Assembly (NCBI GenBank): GCA_031772625.1
Contig: CM062817.1
Coordinates: forward strand, 888,880,184 to 888,944,183
DNA: 64,000 bases
Reading direction: 5' to 3'
Source: Pinus tabuliformis
Taxonomy: Eukaryota > Streptophyta > Pinopsida > Pinales > Pinaceae
Both the position numbers and the translations under genes were made by a program. The notes below the pieces were generated by a model. The model was not told where the DNA came from and did not search any database. It saw only the letters and a program-made list of their open reading frames with translations. Shown here in pieces: positions 8,798-19,003 of this stretch; position 1 is the first letter of the stretch; every line of letters starts with the position of its first letter.

Positions 8798-11700
8798 GCT
8801 GAATGGTTTTTCTTTCCTAGTCTTTTTGAGAAAAACAAGCTGGCTACAGATCCTAGACCCATTTTCAGATCTCATTCATGCCCAACTATTTTTTATTATC
8901 TTGAAGATTTAGATTTTGACGAAAGCTTTGAGTTGTCTCTGTTTAAAGCCAAGTCTGAAAGTGCGCTCGATTCTCTAGTCCTTGACCCTGATTTTGCAGC
9001 TGTTATTGAATTTGAGATACATAACAAATTGGTTGAAAATTTCATCTTGAGACATCTCCAGACACGTGTTCAAGCTACTACCCTTGCTGATTTTGTTGAG
9101 AATATCTCTGATCACATTGGATCCACTATCACGGCTCACGAAGAATCTTATCCTCCTTATGTTTCAGTTTCGCCTATAATCACATATCCCGAATCTACAG
9201 TCGGTTCTCCTTCTACACCCCATACCCCTCCTACTTCTCCTACCCCTCCGACTCCCCCAACTCCACAAACTACACCTCCGCTTATTATAGTCCCTGCTAT
9301 CACAGCTCCTCCTCTTCATACTCATCCTACTCCTCCTCCTAGAGCAATGGCTGCTCGGTTTGCCCCACTTGTTTTGCCTGCAAATCTTCATGATATGCCA
9401 GCTGATTATCAAAGTAAAATTCCTATGTTTGATGGCACTCCGCAAAGTATTACCGCTCAGCAACATATCGACAAAATGACCACCTTCTTCGATCTATATG
9501 AGTTAGATGAAGAAGATGTTACCATGCGGTTGTTCGTGCAAACATTTGCAGGAGAAGTTAGAAAATGGTTCAGAGGATTGACAGCTAACAACATTTCCAC
9601 TTTGGAAGCACTTCAGAATCAGTTTTTAGATCGATGGGAAATCAGAAAAGATCCACTTCAGATTAATGCCGAATACAACAACCTCAAGTGTAATCCGGGT
9701 GAGTCAGTTCAAGATTACATAATTAGATTCAATACAGTTTACAATGCTATTCCCGATGACTTGAGACCGTCAAGGAAATCAGCTCTCCTTAAATTCCCGG
9801 ATGGCTTTGATCCGGAGATGGCCTACTCATTGAGAGACAGAGATCCTCCTACCTTGGAGGATATGCAGAAGATTGCTGTTAGCGTTGAGGCAAATTTAAA
9901 TGATAAAAGGGCGAGAATGAAGGCTGAAAAGCGAGTCACAATCAAGGAGGAGGCATCCACTTCAAATCAGCTTCTTCGTGAGGTTGAGCAGCTTAAGAAA
10001 GCAGTTGAGAATGTTTATATTGGCAAGCCGGAACCGCAGATCCGTAATCCTAATTTCAGAGGTCAACAACAGCAGCAATATAGGATCAAGCAGCGTGAAA
10101 CAAAGGCACAAGAGGCAACAGTTCAGCAGCAAATGAAACCTCCTATCCAGCAGAATTTTGTTAGCCAAGAATCAGAGGATGAAGGTGATAATGTTGGAGA
10201 GGAAAATCACTTCTTCACGCCCGATGATATGCCCACTTATATTACAGAAGAAGATGAGTTGGTGAGTAATTCTATCATTCCCCAAGATGAGCATTATATT
10301 TTGTCAAATGATGCAATACTTGAAGAAGAATCCGAGGAGTATCAAAGAGGATATTTGCATGCTTTATCAGCTCAGCAAGGCCAGCAAAGGCAATTGAGAA
10401 ACCGAGTTATTCCCATAAATCCCATTCAGAAAAGGAAAGATACATCAGCAAAGAATGATTCAGTTTCCTCACACACAAAAGGAAAATACATAGTCGGTCC
10501 TTCAACAAGTCAATCATCACCAGCAGCTAAGACGGATCAGCCATCAAGTGCACCAAAAGATAAAGCTGAAAAAAGAGATAATCCGGCTAAAGAAGGTGAC
10601 AAGGTTTCAGTTTTCAGTTTGGAAAATGAGATTGCAAAGTTGAAAGTGCCCATTCCTTTAACGGAAATCATGAAGAATAGCACCTACCGAGGCCAGCTCT
10701 TTAAGATGTTGAATTTTGATCCAATGCTAGACACGGTGAATGTACAAGATGATCAGCCGGAATTGATTTTTGGGCCAGCTTTAAATGGTGAGTCTCCTGA
10801 AAGTGATGTTCCCCCATTCTATATCAGTTTACGATTGCATGAGTATGTGTTGCACAATGCCATGTTTGACTCGGGAGCTTCACATAATTTGATGCCGAAA
10901 GCGATTATGGAGAAGCTGGGACTTGACATCACAAGAAAGTATCATGATTTGTATTCATTTGATTCCAGCCGCGTGAAATGTATTGGCTTGATCAAAGACT
11001 TGGTGGTGAGTCTTGATCAAATTCCAGCGAAGAATGTTTTGATGGATGTGGTAGTGGCGGATATCCCTCCGCGGTTCGGCATGTTGCTTTCGAGATCATG
11101 GGGAGCCAAGCTCAAAGGTACACTTCAGCTTGATTTTTCATATGCCACAATTCTAGTTTTCGGTCAAATGAGAAAGCTATATCGAGAACAAAAGATGAGA
11201 TACATGATCACCAGCAAGGAAAAGCCAATCAATCATCCTGTAAATTATGTACAAACAGATTTAGAATCTTTTGTTTTGTTTGCGGATAATTTCAATGAGG
11301 TAGATAGTCAGTTAGTTCAAGTAGAAGATATACCAGACATTTCAGAAAATTTCAGAGAAGTTTTGAGAAAGGAAAGTGAAGAAAGGCCTGCTGTCATAAA
11401 GCCAATTGTTGATACAAATGGGCAGCAAACAGAAAATGCATCAACATCACATTTGCAGCACTTAGAAGATGATGAGGATGGTCTTTGGACCATGGATTTT
11501 GATGGCGCAGTTGGCAGCGATGGTGCTGGTATAGGTGTGTGGATTCGAATTCCATTTTCAGTCCAAAACCAAGTTCCAAGCAAGGTACGGGTATGTTCTT
11601 ACAAGTTGGCATTTGATTGCTCAAATAATGAGGCGGAATATGAAGCTCTTATTGCTGGTCTGAAAATCCTTCGGAAGTTGAAGGCAAAGAAGATAGCGGT

Positions 11701-14700
11701 ATATGGCGACTCCGAGTTGGTTATCAAGCAAGTGAAAGGTGAATTTCAGGCCAAACATCCTCGTATGCGAGCATATCGGAATGCTGTCCTAGATATTTTA
11801 AAGCGGTTTTCAGAACATACTTTGACATGTGTGCCCCGGATTCAAAATGGTGTTGCGGATGCATTGGCAAAGGCAGCAAGTAATCTGAAAATACCCATGA
11901 ATTCCAGCAATAAGTTTGAGATATATGTGAAGCATCGTCCTACAGTTCCAGATAATCAAAGGTGTTGGCAAGTTTTCCAAGATGACGAAGAAATCAAAGA
12001 TTTTCTGCAAATTGAGGGTAAATTCGAAGACATTTCAATAGACACGGAAGCTGAAGGAGTAAATCAGATGGATGTATTGCAACTCAAGGACAATTACATT
12101 CCTAAAGGATTAATTCCTTTGGAAGAATTGTTCGATCAAGATGATGTGGCCCGCAAGCCAAATTTGAGGCCAACGGACGAAGGAGTTGAAGATGTGAATC
12201 TTGGGACAGCCGAAAATCCAAAGATGGTGAAGCTCTCGAAATCATTGCCGCCAAAGGTAAAGAAAGAGTATATCAGATTATTGTCTTCGTTTTCTAATGT
12301 TTTTGCATGGGACTATTCAGATTTGAAAACTTATGACACGAGTATCATTCAGCATACCATTCCCATAAAGCCAAATCAAAAGCCTTTTCGACAAAAGTTG
12401 AGAAGAATTAATCCTACATTGCTGCCATTAATCGAGAAGGAAGTCAACAGGTTGTATAAGTCTGGAATCATAGTGCCAATCCGATTTTCTGATTGGATTT
12501 CTAACTTGGTGCCCGTGAGAAAGAAGACCGGCGAGATTCGCTTGTGCATAGACTTCAGAAATCTGAACAAGGTGTCATTAAAGGACAATTATCCGCTGCC
12601 CAAAATGGATCATATATTGCAGCGGGTAGTGGGGGCATCAAGGATGTCATTGCTTGATGGTTATTACGGATATAATCAGATTTTGGTGCATGAAGATGAC
12701 CGTGACAAGACAACATTTACTACTCCATGGGGTACATTTCATTATGCCAAGATGCCGTTTGGATTGAAGAACGTGGGTGCCACATTTCAGCGGGCAATGG
12801 ACATGGCCTTTGCAAGTGAGAAGGATGTCTTTTTAGTTGTTTATCTTGATGATCTGACCGTGTTTTCTAAATCAAATGAGGAGCATTTGTTCCATTTGAC
12901 TAAGGTGTTTCAAAAGTGCAGAAAATATGGTATCTCATTGAATCCAAAGAAGAGTCTTTTTTCCATGAGCGAAGGTAAGTTGCTGGGCCACATAATTTCT
13001 AAGGATGGCATTCGTATAGATCCTGCACGAGTGGAAGCAATTCAGCAATTAGAGCAGCCCCGAAGTAAGAAAGAAATTCAGTCTTTCAATGGCAAATTGA
13101 ATTTTCTGCGTCGCTTCATTCCCAATCTTGCCGAACATCTTAGAGAGATAACCAACATGCTCAAGAAGGACAGCGAGCTCAAATGGACCGAAGAGGCGGT
13201 AAAGTCTTTTAATTTGGTAAAGGTAATCTTATCTTCAGCCCCAACTTTGATCAGCCCAGATTATACACAGGATTTTATTTTATTTTCATTTGCTTCTGAG
13301 CATACGTTGGCAGCCGTGTTGATGCAAAAGAGAGATGGGGTTGAGAGGCCCATCGCTTTTTTCAGCCGTATCATAAGGGATGGAGCGCTGAATTATAATA
13401 TTATTGAGAAGCAAGCCTTGGCACTGATCAAGGCCTTGAAAGATTTCCGGGTATACATACTGAATTCTCATGTTTTAGCATATGTTCCCAATGCAGCTGT
13501 AAAGGATGTTTTAGTACAAACGGAACCGGAAGGAAGGAGGGGTAAGTGGATTGCTGCACTATTAGAGTATGATGTAGAAATTAAGCCTACCAAGTTGATT
13601 AAAGGTCAAGGTCTTGCTAAGTTGATGGCTGAAACAAATCTCCACGTCCTTGACATCAATTTGATTGCTGCCTTGTCCGATGAAGACGAAGAAAACTCAG
13701 CTCTACAGGTATCCGATATCTTTGTGTCTTCTCCTTGGTATGCTGATATAGTTTATGTGCTTCAAAATTTGTCTTCACCCCCTGGGATGTCTAGAAACAA
13801 AGCTAGAACATTGAAGCTAAAGGCTGCCAAATTTTGCATCATTAAATCTGCACTTTATTGGAAAGATCCTGGTGGCATATTGCTGAATTGTTTAGTCGAA
13901 GAAGAAGCTAAGGCAACAGTGGAAGATTTTCACAAAGGTGACTGTGGGGGTCACTTGTTTTGGAAGACTACGGCTAACAAGATCTTGAGAGCTGGTTTAT
14001 ATTGGCCTTCTTTATTTTCTGATGTGTATAAAGCGGTAAAGAGCTGTCATGAATGTCAAATTTTTCAAGGAAAGCAAAAATTACAGTCGTTGCCTCTCAA
14101 GCCCATAGAAATCAGTGCACCATTTCAGCAATGGGGCTTCGATTTTATTGGCGAAATCCACCCAGCATCTTCCGGGCAGCATCGATGGATCTTGACCGCC
14201 ACAGATTACTTCACAAAGTGGATTGAAGCCATTCCTACTCGGCAGGCTACAGATTCGGTAATTATTTCTTTTCTTGAGAATAATATCTTGTCACGTTTCG
14301 GTTGTCCACACAAGTTGATTACAGATAATGCAGCAGCGTTTAAGTCGAAGAAAATGGTTGATTTTTGCTACAAGTACAACATTAGCTTGGGGCATTCGAC
14401 GGCCTACCATCCTCAAGGTAATGGGCTAGCCGAATCTTCGAATAAATCTCTAGTGAACATCATCAAGAAGATGCTGGAAATCAACAAGAAGAGCTGGCAT
14501 AAAAAGTTGGTAAATGCATTATGGGCTGATCGGGTAAGTCAAAAGAAGTCAATTGGTATGTCGCCATTTGAAATAGTCTATGGGACTGATGCAGTTTTTC
14601 CAACTTCGCTTAGTGTTCCGGTCGCAAGGTTGCTTCAAGAAGCGGGTGATGAGGAAGATCCAATGCAAAGGTGGATCAGTCAAATGATTCATTTACAGCA

Positions 14701-14989
14701 GACACGAGAGGAAGTTCATCAAAATTACTTGAAGTTGCAAGAGCGCATCAAGAAGATCTATGACAGAAAAGCAAAGCCAGATGATTTTCAGATAGACGAT
14801 GTTGTTTTGAGATGGGATGCCCGAAATGAGGACAAAGGGAAACATGGTAAGTTCGACAACTTGTGGAAAGGTCCCTACAAAATTGTAGCATACCGTGGTC
14901 CAAATGCCTTTCTTCTCAAAGAGTTGAACAGTGATGATTGTCCCGGTGGGTCGGTGAATGGCCGGCTGCTCAAAAGGTATCATGCTTGA
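8798..14989 (+). CDS. Ty3/gypsy gag-pol polyprotein with archaeal-type RNase H ahead of RT
   Basis: One frame is open from 8798 to the TGA at 14987-14989 with no internal stop. No in-frame ATG exists until near 9350, so the true start is unknown (upstream exon, non-ATG start, or that ATG). Numbering from 8933: Pro/Thr-rich region about 75-130; gag capsid-like domain about 135-330; no CCHC knuckle; Q-rich linker; aspartic protease with DSGAS at D646; archaeal-type RNase H with D857, E902, D926 and D976; RT about 1100-1400 with YLDD at D1306/D1307; ordinary RNase H about 1440-1570 with phenylalanine (1453) and proline (1519) where aspartates are expected; integrase with HHCC finger and D1737, D1798, E1834 (35 residues between the last two); and a C-terminal region ending in NGRLLKRYHA. 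RT and integrase look catalytically complete. Confidence 0.93.
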   Translation, partial: AEWFFFPSLFEKNKLATDPRPIFRSHSCPTIFYYLEDLDFDESFELSLFKAKSESALDSLVLDPDFAAVIEFEIHNKLVENFILRHLQTRVQATTLADFVENISDHIGSTITAHEESYPPYVSVSPIITYPESTVGSPSTPHTPPTSPTPPTPPTPQTTPPLIIVPAITAPPLHTHPTPPPRAMAARFAPLVLPANLHDMPADYQSKIPMFDGTPQSITAQQHIDKMTTFFDLYELDEEDVTMRLFVQTFAGEVRKWFRGLTANNISTLEALQNQFLDRWEIRKDPLQINAEYNNLKCNPGESVQDYIIRFNTVYNAIPDDLRPSRKSALLKFPDGFDPEMAYSLRDRDPPTLEDMQKIAVSVEANLNDKRARMKAEKRVTIKEEASTSNQLLREVEQLKKAVENVYIGKPEPQIRNPNFRGQQQQQYRIKQRETKAQEATVQQQMKPPIQQNFVSQESEDEGDNVGEENHFFTPDDMPTYITEEDELVSNSIIPQDEHYILSNDAILEEESEEYQRGYLHALSAQQGQQRQLRNRVIPINPIQKRKDTSAKNDSVSSHTKGKYIVGPSTSQSSPAAKTDQPSSAPKDKAEKRDNPAKEGDKVSVFSLENEIAKLKVPIPLTEIMKNSTYRGQLFKMLNFDPMLDTVNVQDDQPELIFGPALNGESPESDVPPFYISLRLHEYVLHNAMFDSGASHNLMPKAIMEKLGLDITRKYHDLYSFDSSRVKCIGLIKDLVVSLDQIPAKNVLMDVVVADIPPRFGMLLSRSWGAKLKGTLQLDFSYATILVFGQMRKLYREQKMRYMITSKEKPINHPVNYVQTDLESFVLFADNFNEVDSQLVQVEDIPDISENFREVLRKESEERPAVIKPIVDTNGQQTENASTSHLQHLEDDEDGLWTMDFDGAVGSDGAGIGVWIRIPFSVQNQVPSKVRVCSYKLAFDCSNNEAEYEALIAGLKILRKLKAKKIAVYGDSELVIKQVKGEFQAKHPRMRAYRNAVLDILKRFSEHTLTCVPRIQNGVADALAKAASNLKIPMNSSNKFEIYVKHRPTVPDNQRCWQVFQDDEEIKDFLQIEGKFEDISIDTEAEGVNQMDVLQLKDNYIPKGLIPLEELFDQDDVARKPNLRPTDEGVEDVNLGTAENPKMVKLSKSLPPKVKKEYIRLLSSFSNVFAWDYSDLKTYDTSIIQHTIPIKPNQKPFRQKLRRINPTLLPLIEKEVNRLYKSGIIVPIRFSDWISNLVPVRKKTGEIRLCIDFRNLNKVSLKDNYPLPKMDHILQRVVGASRMSLLDGYYGYNQILVHEDDRDKTTFTTPWGTFHYAKMPFGLKNVGATFQRAMDMAFASEKDVFLVVYLDDLTVFSKSNEEHLFHLTKVFQKCRKYGISLNPKKSLFSMSEGKLLGHIISKDGIRIDPARVEAIQQLEQPRSKKEIQSFNGKLNFLRRFIPNLAEHLREITNMLKKDSELKWTEEAVKSFNLVKVILSSAPTLISPDYTQDFILFSFASEHTLAAVLMQKRDGVERPIAFFSRIIRDGALNYNIIEKQALALIKALKDFRVYILNSHVLAYVPNAAVKDVLVQTEPEGRRGKWIAALLEYDVEIKPTKLIKGQGLAKLMAETNLHVLDINLIAALSDEDEENSALQVSDIFVSSPWYADIVYVLQNLSSPPGMSRNKARTLKLKAAKFCIIKSALYWKDPGGILLNCLVEEEAKATVEDFHKGDCGGHLFWKTTANKILRAGLYWPSLFSDVYKAVKSCHECQIFQGKQKLQSLPLKPIEISAPFQQWGFDFIGEIHPASSGQHRWILTATDYFTKWIEAIPTRQATDSVIISFLENNILSRFGCPHKLITDNAAAFKSKKMVDFCYKYNISLGHSTAYHPQGNGLAESSNKSLVNIIKKMLEINKKSWHKKLVNALWADRVSQKKSIGMSPFEIVYGTDAVFPTSLSVPVARLLQEAGDEEDPMQRWISQMIHLQQTREEVHQNYLKLQERIKKIYDRKAKPDDFQIDDVVLRWDARNEDKGKHGKFDNLWKGPYKIVAYRGPNAFLLKELNSDDCPGGSVNGRLLKRYHA

Positions 14990-15359
14990 GCATTTTCTGC
15001 TCTAATCACTCTCATTGTAATTACCATTTTACTTTCATTCTGCAACAAGTGTGAAACTGATCTCTCATCTTCAGTTTGGGGCCCGAGGTGAAAGCTATAA
15101 TTCTAAAAATGGTGATTAGTTGGTGTGGATTTTTTGAAAGTTGTTTTAGTCAGTCAATTTTCTGCATAAAGTGAGTCAAGTTAGTGTCAAAGTTAATTTA
15201 AATTTCAGTCAAATGTCAAAGTCAAATAAAGTTGTCCAAATTTGGTCACATGTGTAAAAGTTGACTCCATTGCCCAATGTTAAAAAAGCGCTGGTCTGCT
15301 CTCCCAGAGGTCTAAGGTTCTTGGTACCTCCAAGGAGCTACCATCCCCATTGGAGCCAA
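14990..15359 (+). other. 3' untranslated region of the gypsy element, before the 3' LTR
   Basis: No coding sequence is seen. A purine-rich GTTTGGGGCCCGAGGTGAAAG lies near 15074-15094, nearly 270 bp from the LTR. The bases directly before the 3' LTR (ccattggagccaa) are not a good polypurine tract. Either the tract is atypical, or plus-strand priming occurs at the distant GGGG-containing tract. Confidence 0.5.
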
Positions 15360-15485
15360 TGTTAGTGTCGGTCTTGAAGCCCTCCATCAGCGATCAAAGC
15401 TCTTTGCATTTGCATAGGTAGGTGTCTCATCAGTGTCAAGTTTTGCATCCCGTTAGGCATGCCATAACCCTGATGGAGGAGCTGG

Positions 15486-15497
15486 TCTATTTATACC
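15486..15497 (+). promoter_or_regulatory. TATA-like box in the 3' LTR
   Basis: TCTATTTATACC is identical to the box in the 5' LTR. From the 3' LTR it could start read-out transcription toward 20 kb, opposite to the pseudogene there. Confidence 0.35.
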
Positions 15498-16099
15498 CCT
15501 CTTGGCTTTGCCGGATCAGGTCATATCAGTCATTAAGCTCTTTCAAGCTTGTCTTGTTTTGTCTTGAGGTCAAAGTCCTAGGTCTAGGGTTTTGGTCATT
15601 TATCTCTGCAAGGTCATGTCTCTGAAAGTCCATGAGTGCTTAGCAAGCCAGAGGGAGGAATTGTAAACATTTTTCTTCGATATTTTTATCTTGTACAGTG
15701 AATTTTCACCTTGGATTTAAAAACTCTGTTTTTAAAGCCAAGGTCATTTTTTTAAAATTTTTTGTAAAAAGTGATGAAATTTCAAAAGACTACAACGGAC
15801 ATCATGAAAACCCTGGTCCCCTTGCCGAGATCCCTCAGATGATCTACCTGCAAAAAGAATCAAGAAAAAGCACTAAAAGAGTCGATTTCAGGGCAAAAGG
15901 AAGCCAAAAAGTTAGTTTTATAAAGTGTCAAAGATAAACTTTAGAAAGTGGGTTTGAGCATTAAATTTTTTCAAATGGAGTTTATAAAAGTTCAATTTCC
16001 CTCCTATTAGTCTCATTGTGCATCCAAAGCATGGTTGAGAGAGAGTGAGAAAACATCAAGAGCATTGGGCGAAAATTGGTCAAGGTTCGAGCTCAAGAC

Positions 16100-16240
16100 A
16101 GGCACGCGACCCGTCAGGCCAGGCGCGTGACCCGTCAGGTGCGCGCGACCCGTCAGAGGCCATCCAGCAGTTCAGTTTTTGAACGGGCATGACCCGTCAA
16201 GCGCGCGCGACCCGTTGGGAAGGGCGCGCGACCCGTCAAC
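16100..16240 (+). repeat. CpG-rich motif cluster 1 in the 3' LTR
   Basis: Six tandem or near-tandem copies of the GGCGCGCGACCCGTCA motif are present, one more than in the 5' LTR. The differing copies read CACGCGAC, GCGTGAC and GCATGAC, which are CpG transition products. Confidence 0.65.
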
Positions 16241-17005
16241 ATGTTCTCTGCAATCTCCTTTCAAATTTGCTCAATCTTCCTCCAAGTCTTCGAATTTGTT
16301 CAAGGTAGGCTCTCTACATATCATTTTGGTGGTTGGTTATGAATGTAAGCCCTCATGCTTGTGTTTTAACCTCAAATCATGCAAGTGAAAAGACACTATA
16401 TGGCTGCATTGTTAATTTTTAAATGTGCTAGGGTTTGTGTTGTTTCAAGGTATTTCCCTTGGTAAATTGTTTCCCTCCTTCCCTTTTTACTCATATTTGC
16501 ATTCATATCTATTTTCCCATACTATTTTATAAATAAAATGCAAACCCTCCCTTCTCCCTAATCACTAAAAATACAAACCCTACCCCTCTCCCAAAGCATC
16601 AAAAAAACTCAAACCCTAATCTTGCTGCACCATATGCATGTGTAAACACAAGAATTTGTTGGTGAATATGTAAAGAGTTTTGTAAATATGTTTCCCTATC
16701 TTTCCCTGTTAATGCATGTATTCATATTCCCATATGTTCACTGTTTATACATGTATTCCTATATGCAGTGATTTTGTAAATGATTCCCTATATCCTTGTT
16801 ATTTACATGTATGCCTGTATATATGCAAATATTTGTTTGCAATGTATTCCCTAAATTCCCTGTTATTCATATATTCCCAATTCCTTGTGCAAGAGGTCCC
16901 TCCCCTAACATTTCCCTCATGTCATTGTCCCCTTGAAACAACATAGAATTCAGCACTTTTACAAGCAGAAACAGCAGTACATTTTGTCCACTCTGCTCCT
17001 CAAAC

Positions 17006-18537
17006 ATGTCAGAAACCGAAACATATGAGCAGAGTGATGACCAAGCATCAGTTTCAGAGGTTGAGGTACAGAGGAGGCCACATAGAGGTGGAAAAGGTGG
17101 CCATCACAGGAGAGAGGAGCCTACTTCTTTGGCAGGTCTACAAGCTTGTCCTTTGGCAGTTTCTTGCTTTCAGTACATGTCCTGTTATGAGTTTTGTGAG
17201 AGGATCTCTCGGATTCAACATCACCGAGAGTTAGCCTCCCTCTTTGTCTTGCACTTGCATGAGGGACATGTTAACCTTGCTGGGGTGGATTTCATTTTGA
17301 CACCCGAGATCATTGCACAGGCTACAGGGATTCCAAATGTCGGGGAAATTTGGAATAAGCGTAAGGTATTGGATACAGTTCACTTTGAGCCTTTTGTCCG
17401 GCCACCATTCATGAGACATTTGGCCGGTGTGTTTCCTTTCAGGTTCCTCCGGAGTCAGTATGCCCCCATGTTGAGACTCATTATGCTTTATTTCACCTGT
17501 GAGGGCAGATTTTCCTAGGTATACTCATATCACGTTCGCCTCTTGATGCACTTCACTCGAGTGCGGATGATGAACATACCGGTCTTCTTTTATCAGAACA
17601 TTGAGAGGATGGTCTCCGTCATGCAGAGGAAGAGCCCGGCCCAGCAGTACAGGAGCCTATGTCATTATGGTTTGATTCAGCTCGTAGTCTTGCATCAGTT
17701 GGCTCAGCAGGGCATCTCATGGGAGGAGTTCATTTCCCGTGAGTTTTTCACAGCACCACCCCAGCCACATCCTGAGGTCATTCAGGAGGAGGGAGGACCA
17801 TCTCAGCAGCCTGATATTCCGGTCACTCGACATGTTAGTTCCTCACCTCAGCTCACTTATTAGAGAGGCCAGAGGGCCTTGTTTGCAGCAGCTCGGCGAG
17901 TACTATCTCCACAGTAGGTGGAAGGGGTCTCGCCTTCATCATCAGCTCAGCGAGTGTTATCTCCACATCAGGTGGAAGGGGCCTCGCTTTCTTCACCAGC
18001 ACAGGTACCAGAGAGGGGAAAACAGCCCATGATTGATGAGGGTCCATCAGGAGTTCCCGATATTGAGTTTGTTGACCTTGAGGCCAGTTCTCCTAGCCAA
18101 GAGGCAAAGGATATCATTCAGCATCTCAGAGCTGAAAATGATGCCTTGCAGAGGAGATTAGAGGGGGCACAATGGACCATCACCTACCTTGAGCAGTGCA
18201 ACAAACAGTTGGAAGATGAGCAGGCACTTGATGAGTTATGGAGGATTCGTAGTGACCGAGTCTTGAACCGAAGAAGACCGGTGATCCATTGCCCGCTGAC
18301 CGAGAGTCCATGCTCATCCAGGATAACGCACACTTGGAGAGGCTGTTGGCTAAGGCCAACCAAGAGAAGAAATTGCTGAGGAACATGAAAAACCATTACT
18401 GGGCAAGAATGCATGTGTGCAAGGCCAAGATGAAAATGTTTCAAAGGCGGTTGTCTGAGGCCCTTAAACGGAAAAAGAGGACCAATCCACTCCGTATCTT
18501 GGCTGAGGCTTCCCTCAAAGATCAAGGCACTAATTAG
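17006..18537 (+). pseudogene. LTR-encoded ORF, 3' copy (stops and frameshift)
   Basis: The start at ATG 17006 is clean through codon 170, giving an N-terminus MSETETYEQ and a basic HRGGKGGHHRR segment. It is then broken by TAG codons at 17516, 17861 and 17915 and by a single-base deletion near 18277. The 5' copy has CAG at all three stop sites and the extra base at the deletion site. The coiled-coil C-terminus continues in the shifted frame to the same TAG (18535-18537). Read with the 5' copy, every break is private to one LTR and therefore younger than the insertion. Confidence 0.8.
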
Positions 18538-18627
18538 CCTAGCCACAGCACAAAACCCAAAATTTTTGAGAATTTTGGGTGAATTTTGACATTTTCAGGC
18601 AACTTGCAGGTTTTTCCCATTAACGGG

Positions 18628-19003
18628 TCTCACCTCGCGCGCGAACCTTCATCATGGCAACTCCTTTTGGCGAAAACCCAGCATTTCTAGATTTTTCATT
18701 CAAAGTTACATATGCCCATGGATGGACTTGAGATTTTGTGCAGTTTTGGTCCCCCAAAAGGTCAAAAAACTACCAAAAAATGACTTTCTGGCCCTTTTTT
18801 GAGTTGCAGAAACCAGTCTTGGGAGAATTAAGTTTTGACAGGGCAAATGACCACCAAATTCAAAAATTCCAGTTGGGTTGGAAAGTAGACTCACAGACCT
18901 TTCCAATAAGCCCACTTTTTCGCAGTTTGGACACCTGCAAGTGCCTCAAACATCGCTCCAAAGGCGTGCGACCCGTCAGGCAGAGGCGCGCGACCCGTCA
19001 GGC
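18628..19003 (+). repeat. CpG-rich motif cluster 2 in the 3' LTR
   Basis: Three copies of the GCGCGCGACCCGTCA motif lie near 18636, 18964 and 18985, downstream of the LTR ORF. They mirror 7189-7553 in the other LTR. The first reads GCGCGCGAACCTTCA, and the second carries a CpG-to-TpG change. Confidence 0.6.

Noticed and set aside
9164..9466. 100-codon minus-strand frame
   Set aside because: It lies wholly opposite the gag-pol frame and reflects its Pro/Thr codon bias.
10020..10200. Zinc knuckle in the giant gypsy gag
   Set aside because: The Q-rich linker where one would be expected has no CCHC pattern.
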